A stretch of DNA of 64,000 nt. Source: CAZMNY01 sp964567745. Its GTDB lineage: Bacteria; Planctomycetota; Planctomycetia; Pirellulales; Pirellulaceae. Location of the stretch: positions 11,051 to 75,050 of the forward strand of contig CAZMNY010000043.1 of NCBI GenBank assembly GCA_964567745.1. Reading direction: 5' to 3'. Both the position numbers and the translations under genes were made by a program. Below, in pieces: positions 1-6,836 of this stretch. Numbering within the stretch: the first letter of the stretch is position 1; each line of letters opens with the position of its first letter. A model generated the notes under the pieces. It was not told where the DNA came from, did not search any database, and saw only the letters and a list, made by a program, of their open reading frames with translations.

Positions 1-1173
1 GATAATCGCCGACACGGGACCGAGTGGATCTTTATCGTAGTGAGGAAAATGGAAGGTCAGGACGTCGTGGGGTCGGCTCACCGCGCCTGTCTCTGGTGCG
101 CCCAGGACGTCTCGCAGACTTCCGCCTTCCACGTTGGCAGGTATTTGGCCCTTCAGCCCCGCCAAATCGGCAACGGTTGGGACAAGGTCGGCTCCCGTCA
201 CGAGAGTGCTGCAGTGTGCGTTCGCTTTGGCCAACGGACCTCGAATCAACAGCGGGATGCGAATCCCTCCATCCCACAAGCCACCTTTTCCTCCCTGCAG
301 CGGTCCGTTGCGTCCCGGCGTGCCGTGATCGGCGGTGTAGATCACGTAGGTGTTATCGATGATGCCGAGCTCATTCAGTGCATCGAGCAACACGCCGATA
401 GTGATGTCCATATCCAATGCAACTGCCGCAGCCGCCATGTTGCGATTGTTGCGGCCTAGTCCGCGTTTTAAGACCGACTCAAAGGTCTCCGGCTTGGCAT
501 CTGCCTGAGATCGTCCTCCGTAGTGCGAAAGTTGCAGGTAGAACGGTCTCTTCGCGGCTACCTGCCGCTTCGCAAACGCAATCCCGCGATCGGTGATGCC
601 ATACGCTTGCTTGGGGTTTGGGTTTCGGGATTTCTCGGGACCACTGTTGCTGGTGGCGCCATCGGACTCATCGAAACCGTGAACGCGCGGATCGGCGCGG
701 CCAACGTGCCACTTCCCAAAATGAGCAGTGGCATATCCGGCGGACTTCAGTAGCTCGGCGATGGTGGTGGCTTCGCGCGGCAGTTCGCGAACGACAACCG
801 GCTCAACGAGAGCTCGCCCCGTGTCTCCCCCCGGTGACGTAAACGTCATGCCCAATCTGGCGGGACTGATGCCGGTGAAATAAGTCGCTCGCGAAGGCGT
901 ACAACGTGGCGATGGAGCGTAATAGTTCGAGAACCTCACGCCTTCCCTAGCCAACCGCTCGAGATTGGGCGTCCAAAAATCTCTGCTTTTCGACTCCGGC
1001 ACAGTTGGGTCAAGTTGCACAGACGTGCTGGCCCACCCCTGTCCTTCGCCCTGGATGAAGACGAAGTTCGGACGCTCGGCCGCCTGACAAAGAACTGCAA
1101 TGCTGCAACTGGCAACGATAACGAGTGCATTGCAGATACGAAGCAACGGCAATTTGAATCTGATCAGGGGCAT
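1..1173 (-). CDS. Exported sulfatase, 3' end cut by window edge
   Basis: Type I sulfatase (alkaline-phosphatase superfamily), expected to hydrolyse sulfate esters outside the cytoplasm. The 391 codons in the window have no stop and run off the left edge, so the C-terminus is missing. The start is the ATG at 1173, which shares one base with the stop of the upstream gene (TAATG), implying translational coupling. A hydrophobic leader ending near CQAAERPNFVF resembles a signal peptide. The Cys-type active-site motif CTPSRATYFTG is visible near residue 75; this Cys is matured to formylglycine by a dedicated enzyme. Further family motifs are GYATAHFGKWHVG and YTADHGTPGRNG. The substrate cannot be inferred. 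It is the last visible gene of the sigma-factor operon. Confidence 0.9.
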   Translation of the reverse strand, partial: MPLIRFKLPLLRICNALVIVASCSIAVLCQAAERPNFVFIQGEGQGWASTSVQLDPTVPESKSRDFWTPNLERLAREGVRFSNYYAPSPRCTPSRATYFTGISPARLGMTFTSPGGDTGRALVEPVVVRELPREATTIAELLKSAGYATAHFGKWHVGRADPRVHGFDESDGATSNSGPEKSRNPNPKQAYGITDRGIAFAKRQVAAKRPFYLQLSHYGGRSQADAKPETFESVLKRGLGRNNRNMAAAAVALDMDITIGVLLDALNELGIIDNTYVIYTADHGTPGRNGPLQGGKGGLWDGGIRIPLLIRGPLAKANAHCSTLVTGADLVPTVADLAGLKGQIPANVEGGSLRDVLGAPETGAVSRPHDVLTFHFPHYDKDPLGPVSAII

Positions 1174-2882
1174 TACTGTCGCTCCTCCACTACATACGAG
1201 TAACTCACGTCGCCGTTCCGACGGTTTCCGCCCTCTGCCGCCGGCAGATACGCTCGGACATAGTCGATACGAGCGGAGTCGCCTCTGACACGAACTCGGA
1301 CATGGCCGCTGCTTCCTTGAATCTCGCCGCTAAGGTATCCGTATTCCTTTGCACTTTTGGTTCCTGACCGCGGATGCCCGGGCTGCGGGACCAACTGATA
1401 AACGATGCCATCAAGGTCTTGCTTGATGAACATGTGATCGTGCCCATGGAAGACAACACTCACGCCGTTTTCGACGAGCAGTTCGTGAATTGGTTTTCCC
1501 CAACCGGGGCGATGACGATCGAATTCGCCTGCTCCCGATGAGCCTTGGCCGCCCCATTCCCAGAAACGCGCCGCTTCCGCTCCACCTCGTTGGTTGCGAT
1601 CACTGCCACCCACGAGGTGATGCAGAAACACGAATCGCAGTTTCGCATCACTTTGTTCAAGCGATTGTTTCAGCCATTGATACTGTTGTTCGCCGAGCGT
1701 CCAGTACCAGTTTCCACCTGGTCCACCACGGCTACGGGTTGTCGTGTGGCGAAACGGATCGAGAACAATGAATTGACAGTCGCCCCACTCAAACTGGTAG
1801 TAGTTCTCCGGCAGCCCAACTTCGCGTTCACGCCGCTCGTTACCGGTAAAGAATGCGTTGGGATACGGATTGGGGAAGAAACGCTTGCGAGTCGTCGTTG
1901 CCCAAACATTCGATCCGCGGTTTCCGGATTCGCCATCGTGATTGCCCAGAGCAAAGTACAAGGCGGCCGAGTGGCACAGCTGGCCAAGATAGTAGCGCTG
2001 AGCCAGGTACTGCGGCTCAGATAGCTCCGGCTTGACGTACTTACCCGTCATGAAGGTGTCGCCGAGAGCAAAATGGAAGTCGGGCTGATCCGCCAGAGCG
2101 TTGCCGAGCGTGCGCAGGTAAACATCACCACTCGTGTTCTCATCCAGGTGCGAGTCCGCCTGCACAGTGAAGACAAACGAACTGCCCGGAGTCCGTTGCG
2201 TGTGAAATTTGTACTCTTCGCTTCGTTGTGTCCGCTCTTCGGTCTGATACTGCAACTGATAAAAGTATCGCGTGTTCGGCGACAGCCCATCGAGCACGAA
2301 GTCGATCGGCTCGCCGCCGCGGACTGCTCGAACCGCCAGCTGTTTGGCGTGATCAGCCCTCTTCGTTCCGTATGTCAGCGCTACTCTGGATTCGTCGTGA
2401 AGCAACACACGAATGGTCGCACTCTGGTCAGTAAGCCGTCCAACAATAATGTTGTAGTCGTGTTCCGGCACATTGTTGGCTGGCGGTGGGATTTCGTAGC
2501 CTCCCAACCGGCTCCCCCCAGCTGACCGCCGATTGCTCCCTCGAACCTCTTCTCGGGAAACAAAGCCATCACGGTTGGTATCGAGCCTGCGAATCGAAGC
2601 CGGTGCGGCTTTGACCTCACTTTCAGACAGCACCCCATCGGAATTGCGGTCGATCGCGGACAACACGGCATCAGCCTTTGGCTGTTGCCCAAACACGGAC
2701 ATTGGACACAGCAGAGCCAAAACGCATACCGCCAAAACGGCCCTAATGCTGTAGCCTGACTCTCCGAGTCGGGCATTCTCGACTCGGAGAGTCGAGCTGC
2801 GAAACCTATTTTTCGAGTGAGTGAGAACCAGGCAGTTTTTGATGAATCCCTCGCTTCGGGTTACCATGTCGTCGATCTTCAT
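1173..2882 (-). CDS. Exported EF-hand metallophosphoesterase (purple acid phosphatase-like)
   Basis: 569 aa. Two EF-hand loops lie near residues 78-110 (DRNSDGVLSESE and DTNRDGFVSREE). A fibronectin-like purple-acid-phosphatase N-domain follows, then a calcineurin-type metallophosphoesterase core with QADSH, ALGDTF, ALGNHD, FLHHLVGG and VFHGHDHMF as metal-ligand blocks. It probably dephosphorylates an extracellular substrate. The start at 2882 overlaps the previous stop (ATGA). About 45 residues precede the hydrophobic stretch AVLAVCVLALLCPMSVFG, so the export signal is unusually far from the N-terminus; a perfect inverted repeat lies in that extension. It is coupled downstream to the sulfatase. 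Confidence 0.87.
   Translation of the reverse strand: MKIDDMVTRSEGFIKNCLVLTHSKNRFRSSTLRVENARLGESGYSIRAVLAVCVLALLCPMSVFGQQPKADAVLSAIDRNSDGVLSESEVKAAPASIRRLDTNRDGFVSREEVRGSNRRSAGGSRLGGYEIPPPANNVPEHDYNIIVGRLTDQSATIRVLLHDESRVALTYGTKRADHAKQLAVRAVRGGEPIDFVLDGLSPNTRYFYQLQYQTEERTQRSEEYKFHTQRTPGSSFVFTVQADSHLDENTSGDVYLRTLGNALADQPDFHFALGDTFMTGKYVKPELSEPQYLAQRYYLGQLCHSAALYFALGNHDGESGNRGSNVWATTTRKRFFPNPYPNAFFTGNERREREVGLPENYYQFEWGDCQFIVLDPFRHTTTRSRGGPGGNWYWTLGEQQYQWLKQSLEQSDAKLRFVFLHHLVGGSDRNQRGGAEAARFWEWGGQGSSGAGEFDRHRPGWGKPIHELLVENGVSVVFHGHDHMFIKQDLDGIVYQLVPQPGHPRSGTKSAKEYGYLSGEIQGSSGHVRVRVRGDSARIDYVRAYLPAAEGGNRRNGDVSYSYVVEERQ
2758..2793. repeat. 14-bp perfect inverted repeat inside a coding region
   Basis: Arms 2758-2771 and 2780-2793 (GACTCTCCGAGTCG and its complement) enclose an 8-nt loop. 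The repeat lies in the N-terminal extension of the metallophosphoesterase gene and is translated as part of it. It has the look of a REP-type extragenic palindrome; no second copy was found in this window. Confidence 0.7.
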
Positions 2883-3928
2883 GGCTGTGCCTCCTCGCGT
2901 TTAATCTTTCGCCTGCCATCGTGGTGAAATCCGTGAGAGTAGAACCCGTCGTCGAGTGATTCCTGAGAGACCAGCACAAATTCCACACTCTTTGGGCCCC
3001 CGTGACCACGTGGAAGGCCGTCCAGAATCATGCGATGAATCGTCCCGTCATTACGATCGAATAGAACCTCGATCGACTTGGGACCACGGACTTCGCGAGA
3101 CTTGCGATGCCCTACAAGGCGACGAATCTGACTTTCTCGATCCGTGGGCTCACTTAACTCAACGTCGTAGCCATCACGAAGCGACATGAGTTGGGAATAG
3201 AGGTCGGCAAACGCAATGCTCTGCTGTTGTCCAGGAACCTTCCCACGAAAACGTGTCAGATCGTCGCTTACGTGAACGGGGCCATCTTCCCGAAAAGCCC
3301 AGCTCTCGGCGCCATCGCAGCCGCTCTTCTTCTCGCGACCATCAGTCAACGCGCGGACAAAAACGTACCGATCTGCACCGCCGACATACAGCACGGCTCC
3401 ATCGACGTTCTCGTTGGACTCAGCGAGCCACTGGCGTTCCGAAAGGTTCTTTGGCTTCCTTCGCTGCTGGTATTCTTCAAGCACATGGATTTCGTAGGTT
3501 CGGTCGACTTGCTTGGCAGCGGACTGGATGATTCTCTCCAGTGCTTCAGCAGCACTCAGAGCGCCAGGGCGAACGACGAAAAAGGCGATCAGGAGACAAG
3601 CTGCCAAACCTGCGCCGCCCGCAAGAGCCAAAGAACGCCGACGGGTGCTTTTCTCCGCCTTGTCACCCCTGCGACCAGTGCTCAAACATTCACTTGGGCG
3701 GCTGTCATGCGTCTTTTCCCGCTGCTCGAGCTGACTCATCAGTCGTGTAATACGATGTTCTTCAATTGCGTTGTCGTGTCGAGACAAATCTCGCAACAGT
3801 CCATGCACGACAAGTGCGTCGGCAACGCGGTCTGCATTGTCCGCGCAATCATGATCCACACCTTGCCCAGATTGGTCGGCATCCAGCCAGTCTGACAATG
3901 CTTCGGGTTCGCTTTGTTTGTCACTCAT
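2879..3928 (-). CDS. Membrane-anchored anti-sigma-like protein
   Basis: 349 aa. The first ~95 residues are polar and probably cytoplasmic. A transmembrane segment follows at about 100-120 (LALAGGAGLAACLLIAFFVV), then a ~230-residue extracytoplasmic domain. That domain (AEALERIIQSA, RYVFVRALTDG, SWAFREDG) resembles LolA/RseB-type sensor domains, which is an inference from pattern only. Start and stop both overlap neighbours by 4 nt (ATGA): the sigma factor upstream and the metallophosphoesterase downstream. This fixes the start and implies one polycistronic message. The likely role is to hold the cognate ECF sigma factor at the membrane until an envelope signal. A zinc-binding anti-sigma motif is not visible. 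Confidence 0.72.
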   Translation of the reverse strand: MSDKQSEPEALSDWLDADQSGQGVDHDCADNADRVADALVVHGLLRDLSRHDNAIEEHRITRLMSQLEQREKTHDSRPSECLSTGRRGDKAEKSTRRRSLALAGGAGLAACLLIAFFVVRPGALSAAEALERIIQSAAKQVDRTYEIHVLEEYQQRRKPKNLSERQWLAESNENVDGAVLYVGGADRYVFVRALTDGREKKSGCDGAESWAFREDGPVHVSDDLTRFRGKVPGQQQSIAFADLYSQLMSLRDGYDVELSEPTDRESQIRRLVGHRKSREVRGPKSIEVLFDRNDGTIHRMILDGLPRGHGGPKSVEFVLVSQESLDDGFYSHGFHHDGRRKIKREEAQP

Positions 3929-4473
3929 GGCTTCGCCTCCGACGGAACCAGAATCCCTTTACGAGTGAGACACTCAGCCAGCAGGCCCCGGGCGCGCACC
4001 AGACGCTTCTTGCACGCCTCGAACGAGATTTCTAGGCGTTCTGCCAGCGCTGATGTTTTCAACTCGTCGAAGTATCGTCCCTCAATGGCTGCTCGATGCG
4101 ACCCTGACAAGGCCGCAATGCACTCTCGAATCGCCGCGACCTTTTCATCCCAAGTGTCGCAGGGCCGCGTTGAAATTGACTCAAACTGACGGTCCACGTG
4201 TGTGAGCAGGGCTTCGTTTAGAAAGACCGGTAACGCTCTTCGCTTCCGGTAGTGTGCGAGTACAAGCCGTCCTGCAATCCCCCGCAGCCAAGGTCCGAAC
4301 GGTCGCGAAAGGTCACATTCGTCGAGCCTCCGCCACGCAACAAGCATTGACTCCTGAAACAGATCATCAACGACGGACTCGTCATCAACCAAAGTCCGCA
4401 GGTACGCCGTCAGCATACGCGAGTTTTCGCGTGCGATAATCTCAAACGCCAACTTGGCTTTTTGATCCGACAA
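3925..4473 (-). CDS. ECF-type RNA polymerase sigma factor
   Basis: 182 aa from a TTG start at 4473. An AGGAG ribosome site lies 8 nt upstream, and this start gives the usual ECF length. The open frame extends upstream to 4731, but that part reads through non-coding sequence. Region 2 is seen in LRTLVDDESVVDDLFQESM and AWRRL. Region 4 is seen in ALSGSHRAAIEGRYFDEL and LEISFEACKKRLVRARGLL. It should direct transcription of an envelope-response regulon that includes its own operon. Its stop overlaps the anti-sigma start (ATGA). Confidence 0.85.
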   Translation of the reverse strand: MSDQKAKLAFEIIARENSRMLTAYLRTLVDDESVVDDLFQESMLVAWRRLDECDLSRPFGPWLRGIAGRLVLAHYRKRRALPVFLNEALLTHVDRQFESISTRPCDTWDEKVAAIRECIAALSGSHRAAIEGRYFDELKTSALAERLEISFEACKKRLVRARGLLAECLTRKGILVPSEAKP

Positions 4474-5140
4474 ATCGAGTGCTCCTATAAATCGAACACT
4501 AATACTGTCGCTCGGCGTCAGAATGGGGACAAGATTCCGACGGAATTCAAGAAATCCTGGGCGGATAACGACAAACCCCTCGGCCACAATATGCATGTGA
4601 CCGAGGGGTTCAATGTTCGCACAGCCGTCCGAAAGCTGGCAGGTTGGGAATCGAACCCGAAAAACTGAATCAACGACGGACCTGCGTACCTGAAGACGTG
4701 AATACACATCGCGGAGTAGACGACTCCTCAAATCTGCGTTGCATCGTCTTCAGCATTTTGTCATCGCGCGATTCGAGTCGGTGTGATGGGTCGCTGCAGG
4801 ATTCGGAACTGATCTCCCTGTGCCTCGTTTTTCGCTGAGACCCGCAAGCTCGAATCAAAGTTCGCGGTAGGTTGTATCCGCCCCTCGAACCCAACCAGCT
4901 TTCTAACAAGCAAGGGGGTTCTAAACCGAGAGCGCGAGAGTTCGAGCGTCATTTTTCGGTCAGACGGAAGCAACCCTCGCTCGTGGCGCTCATCAACAGA
5001 AATCCGAGAGCGCCATCCCGAATCGAGGATCATCGCAAAGTGTTGCGGACACTGCGGATAATCGGCGAGATCTACCGCTCCGCGAAATCGCCCTCAGAGC
5101 TAACTGGCGTGTCGCTCTGAATTCGCGAATGTGAAAGAGT
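4474..5140. other. Non-coding interval between sigma operon and element A
   Basis: No convincing gene. It holds the stem-loop at 4574-4610. At 4641-4664 (minus strand) is a tRNA T-arm-like stretch (GGTTCGATTCCC) with no matching acceptor or anticodon arm. The rest has the same CGAG/TCGA-rich composition as element A and may be degraded mobile DNA, or the upstream region of the sigma operon. Confidence 0.5.
4574..4610. terminator. Strong stem-loop
   Basis: Ten-bp perfect arms AACCCCTCGG (4574-4583) and CCGAGGGGTT (4601-4610), with an inner 4-bp CACA/TGTG stem. There is no clear T-run, so it may be a terminator of something lost, or an mRNA leader hairpin 100 nt upstream of the sigma-factor start. 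Confidence 0.5.
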
Positions 5141-5182
5141 ACGCCCAGCAGGATTCGAACCTGCGACCTGCGGATTAGAAGT
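5141..5182. repeat. attachment site, distal (displaced tRNA-Arg 3' half)
   Basis: 42 bp identical to 10695-10736. It starts at the acceptor end and stops within the anticodon loop; sequence diverges right after AGAAGT. This marks the distal end of element A. Confidence 0.92.
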
Positions 5183-5240
5183 TCGGTTGTCTTAGTTCTA
5201 AGCGGTTACGGAGCAGCGAGTTCCGTGGCCGTTTTTTTGT

Positions 5241-5260
5241 TTGTGCGCGTTGTGTGCGCG
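5241..5260. repeat. Element-end direct repeat (left copy), candidate integrase arm site
   Basis: TTGTGCGCGTTGTGTGCGCG, itself made of two TGTGCGCG units, lies 59 bp inside the left end. The right end of element A has an 18/20 match at 10568-10587. Paired repeats just inside both ends suit arm-type binding sites of a tyrosine recombinase. Confidence 0.5.
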
Positions 5261-5290
5261 TTTCGACGCGATACGTCCTCCCGCAGCATG

Positions 5291-5318
5291 TTGACCGATC
5301 GTCGATCTCGAAGACAAT
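5291..5318 (+). promoter_or_regulatory. Promoter of first gene, element A
   Basis: -35 TTGACC, 16-bp spacer, -10 GACAAT. The same boxes and spacing occur in element B at 60551-60578 (minus), where the surrounding sequence has diverged, which supports function. Confidence 0.6.
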
Positions 5319-5350
5319 TTAGATTGAGGGTTGCGGATCGCTTCCGCAGA

Positions 5351-5401
5351 GACTCATCGGGCGCCGTGGTTGTTGATTCCTCCGGCGGCGCCCGTTGAGT
5401 C
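5351..5401 (+). promoter_or_regulatory. Structured 5' leader hairpin, element A
   Basis: Outer stem GACTC/GAGTC (5351-5355 with 5397-5401) and inner 9-bp stem CGGGCGCCG/CGGCGCCCG (5358-5366 with 5386-5394). Element B has the same outer stem but a different, still complementary inner stem at 60468-60517. Compensatory change points to an RNA structure. It ends 25 nt before the first start codon. A 3' copy GCCCGAGTC could compete for pairing with the 5' arm. Confidence 0.6.
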
Positions 5402-5426
5402 GCCCGAGTCACGGAAGGAATCTACT

Positions 5427-6062
5427 ATGAGCGAAAGCGATCTGCGGACTCTCCGCGAAGCGATCGAAAACGGCGACGTCTCGAAAGCGATCGAGTTTTG
5501 GCGATGTTGGCCGATGATTCTTGAGACGCTTGTCGCGACGGGAATGGATCCTGAAACCGCGAAACACGAAACCGCCGAAGTCTATCGAGTCGCGACGGGG
5601 CTTCTCATCGGCGAGGCGGAGAAGCGAGGCGAGGATCCGAAGCCGATTCGGTTAAGCGTTCAAGCTTTCCACAAAATCGTTCTTGCGAATCGCCCGTTTC
5701 GCGATCGAGACGCATGTTCCACGATTACATGGCCGGAATGTCTCGGGGCGATCGAGGAGAGTCTTAGCGGCGTCCTAAAGGACGCTCTCGACGAATCGGT
5801 CTATCTTCTCGATCGGCTGTCGAAGCCCGCGCTGCAATCGCCAGAGAAGCCGAAGCCAACGATCGAGGAACGCTTTCGGGCTAAGTTCCTTGAGGCGAGC
5901 GTGAAGGACTTCGAGTCGGCAATCAGCAAGACGGCCCGAGCTTGGGCATTGGAACTGGATTGCAGCGCGGGTTCGGTCAAGGGATCGCAAACCTGGGAAA
6001 CCATCAAGACGCTTCGCGAGGCGCACCGCCCCGATGCCGTAAATCCCTACTCGGTCAATTGA
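5427..6062 (+). CDS. Unknown protein, variable first gene of element A
   Basis: 211 aa, start ATG 5427 with GGAAGGAA 8-15 nt upstream. The longer open frame from 5331 would run through the leader hairpin and is not credible. The sequence is mostly helical and acidic (MSESDLRTLREAIENGD, AKHETAEVYRVATGLLIGEA), with no membrane segment and no family I recognise. It sits behind the conserved promoter and leader. In element B the equivalent position holds an unrelated 141-aa gene, so this looks like exchangeable accessory cargo. A terminator follows, separating it from the core genes. Confidence 0.75.
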   Translation: MSESDLRTLREAIENGDVSKAIEFWRCWPMILETLVATGMDPETAKHETAEVYRVATGLLIGEAEKRGEDPKPIRLSVQAFHKIVLANRPFRDRDACSTITWPECLGAIEESLSGVLKDALDESVYLLDRLSKPALQSPEKPKPTIEERFRAKFLEASVKDFESAISKTARAWALELDCSAGSVKGSQTWETIKTLREAHRPDAVNPYSVN

Positions 6063-6111
6063 CCAAAACGGGGTCATTTCTGACCGTCGAAGAAAAAACA
6101 TAGAAACTTCT

Positions 6112-6147
6112 AGCGGCGTTTCCTCACGGGAATAGCCGTTTTTTCAT
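6112..6147 (+). terminator. Rho-independent-type terminator after first gene
   Basis: CGGC/GCCG with inner TTTCC/GGGAA and a TCAC loop, followed by six T. It lies about 50 nt after the stop of the first gene. Confidence 0.65.
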
Positions 6148-6229
6148 GCGCTGCCCCGAAGAATTTACCTCGATTTCCTGACGACCGTCGGAACTTGTAG
6201 TTCCTTCTTTTCTCTCAGGAGCCAGGCAA

Positions 6230-6454
6230 ATGGTTCAACAAGATTTCGATCTCGATCGCGTAGAGCGGATCCTAAAAGAGGCGGCTTCGGTCCCGCAGCG
6301 GTTCTTGACAATTCCGCAGGCAAGCCACTACGCGGGAATCTCGCAGAAGAGTATTCGTCGTTTGATTGAGGCGGGAAAACTCAAGTCCCATCGACCGACG
6401 AAGCGAATCCTCGTCGATCGGCTTGCCCTCGACGCGATGATTCAAGCTTCTTGA
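6230..6454 (+). CDS. Excisionase/AlpA-type helix-turn-helix protein
   Basis: 74 aa. The core FLTIPQASHYAGISQKSIRR followed by LIEAGKLKSHRPTKRILVD is the short winged-HTH of the MerR/excisionase (HTH_17) class. Such proteins act as recombination directionality factors or as activators of the element's own genes. The element B homologue at 59618-59845 (75 aa) shares the SQKSIRRLI, GKLK.HRP and ILVDRLALD blocks. AGGAGCCAGGCAA precedes the ATG. It is the first gene of the core transcript, after the terminator. Confidence 0.82.
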   Translation: MVQQDFDLDRVERILKEAASVPQRFLTIPQASHYAGISQKSIRRLIEAGKLKSHRPTKRILVDRLALDAMIQAS

Positions 6455-6466
6455 CGCGCAAGAGAA

Positions 6467-6498
6467 GAGCCGCCAGGGGGCGCCCGACGGCTTTTCCG
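6467..6498 (+). terminator. Conserved intergenic hairpin between HTH gene and 101-aa gene
   Basis: GAGCCG/CGGCTTT stem with loop CCAGGGGGCGCCCGA, ending in four T. The same hairpin (GCCGCCAGGGGCG...CCCGACGGC) occurs at 59581-59611 in element B. Possibly an attenuator between HTH and downstream genes. Confidence 0.6.
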
Positions 6499-6530
6499 TT
6501 TCTTGCTTACATGACCACGGAAGGGAAGTC

Positions 6531-6836
6531 ATGCTGCATAAATATAACCTCGGTCGCGACTCCAGCGAAGGCGATGTCTCGCCCGACTCCGACGGACTCG
6601 ACGAGGTTTTTCGTCGACTCGCTGAAGAGCTCGGCCTAGATGGTACTCACGCTTTAGAGGTTCCCGAAGTTGGGGTAGCTCCGGTTCAACAGGAGATCGC
6701 TGCCGAGTTGTTTGTTCGGATTCCCGCCGATCGACGCAAAGGTTTGCTGGAAAAGACAGCTTGGAAAATGGCGAGATCGCTTGCCTTCACGTCGTCGTTC
6801 GTCGGCGTTCCCAAGTGGGGAGCACACCATCGATGA
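6531..6836 (+). CDS. Conserved element protein, 101 aa, unknown function
   Basis: 101 aa, start ATG 6531 with GGAAGGGAAG just upstream. No family recognised. It is acidic at the N-terminus and ends in a conserved block, VPEVGVAPVQQEIAAELFVR then IPADRRKGLLEKTAW and MARSLAFTSSFVGVP. Element B encodes a close homologue (59233-59541). The stop overlaps the start of the next gene by 4 nt (ATGA) in both elements, although the next gene is unrelated in the two. This suggests a fixed partner of whatever replication module is present. Confidence 0.78.
   Translation: MLHKYNLGRDSSEGDVSPDSDGLDEVFRRLAEELGLDGTHALEVPEVGVAPVQQEIAAELFVRIPADRRKGLLEKTAWKMARSLAFTSSFVGVPKWGAHHR

Noticed and set aside
4636..4670. 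tRNA T-arm-like sequence on the minus strand (GGTTCGATTCCC)
   Set aside because: No matching acceptor, D or anticodon arms upstream, and the T-stem has a mismatch.
4474..4731. N-terminal extension of the ECF sigma factor to 4731
   Set aside because: It reads through the stem-loop and a TTG start with AGGAG at 4473 gives normal length.
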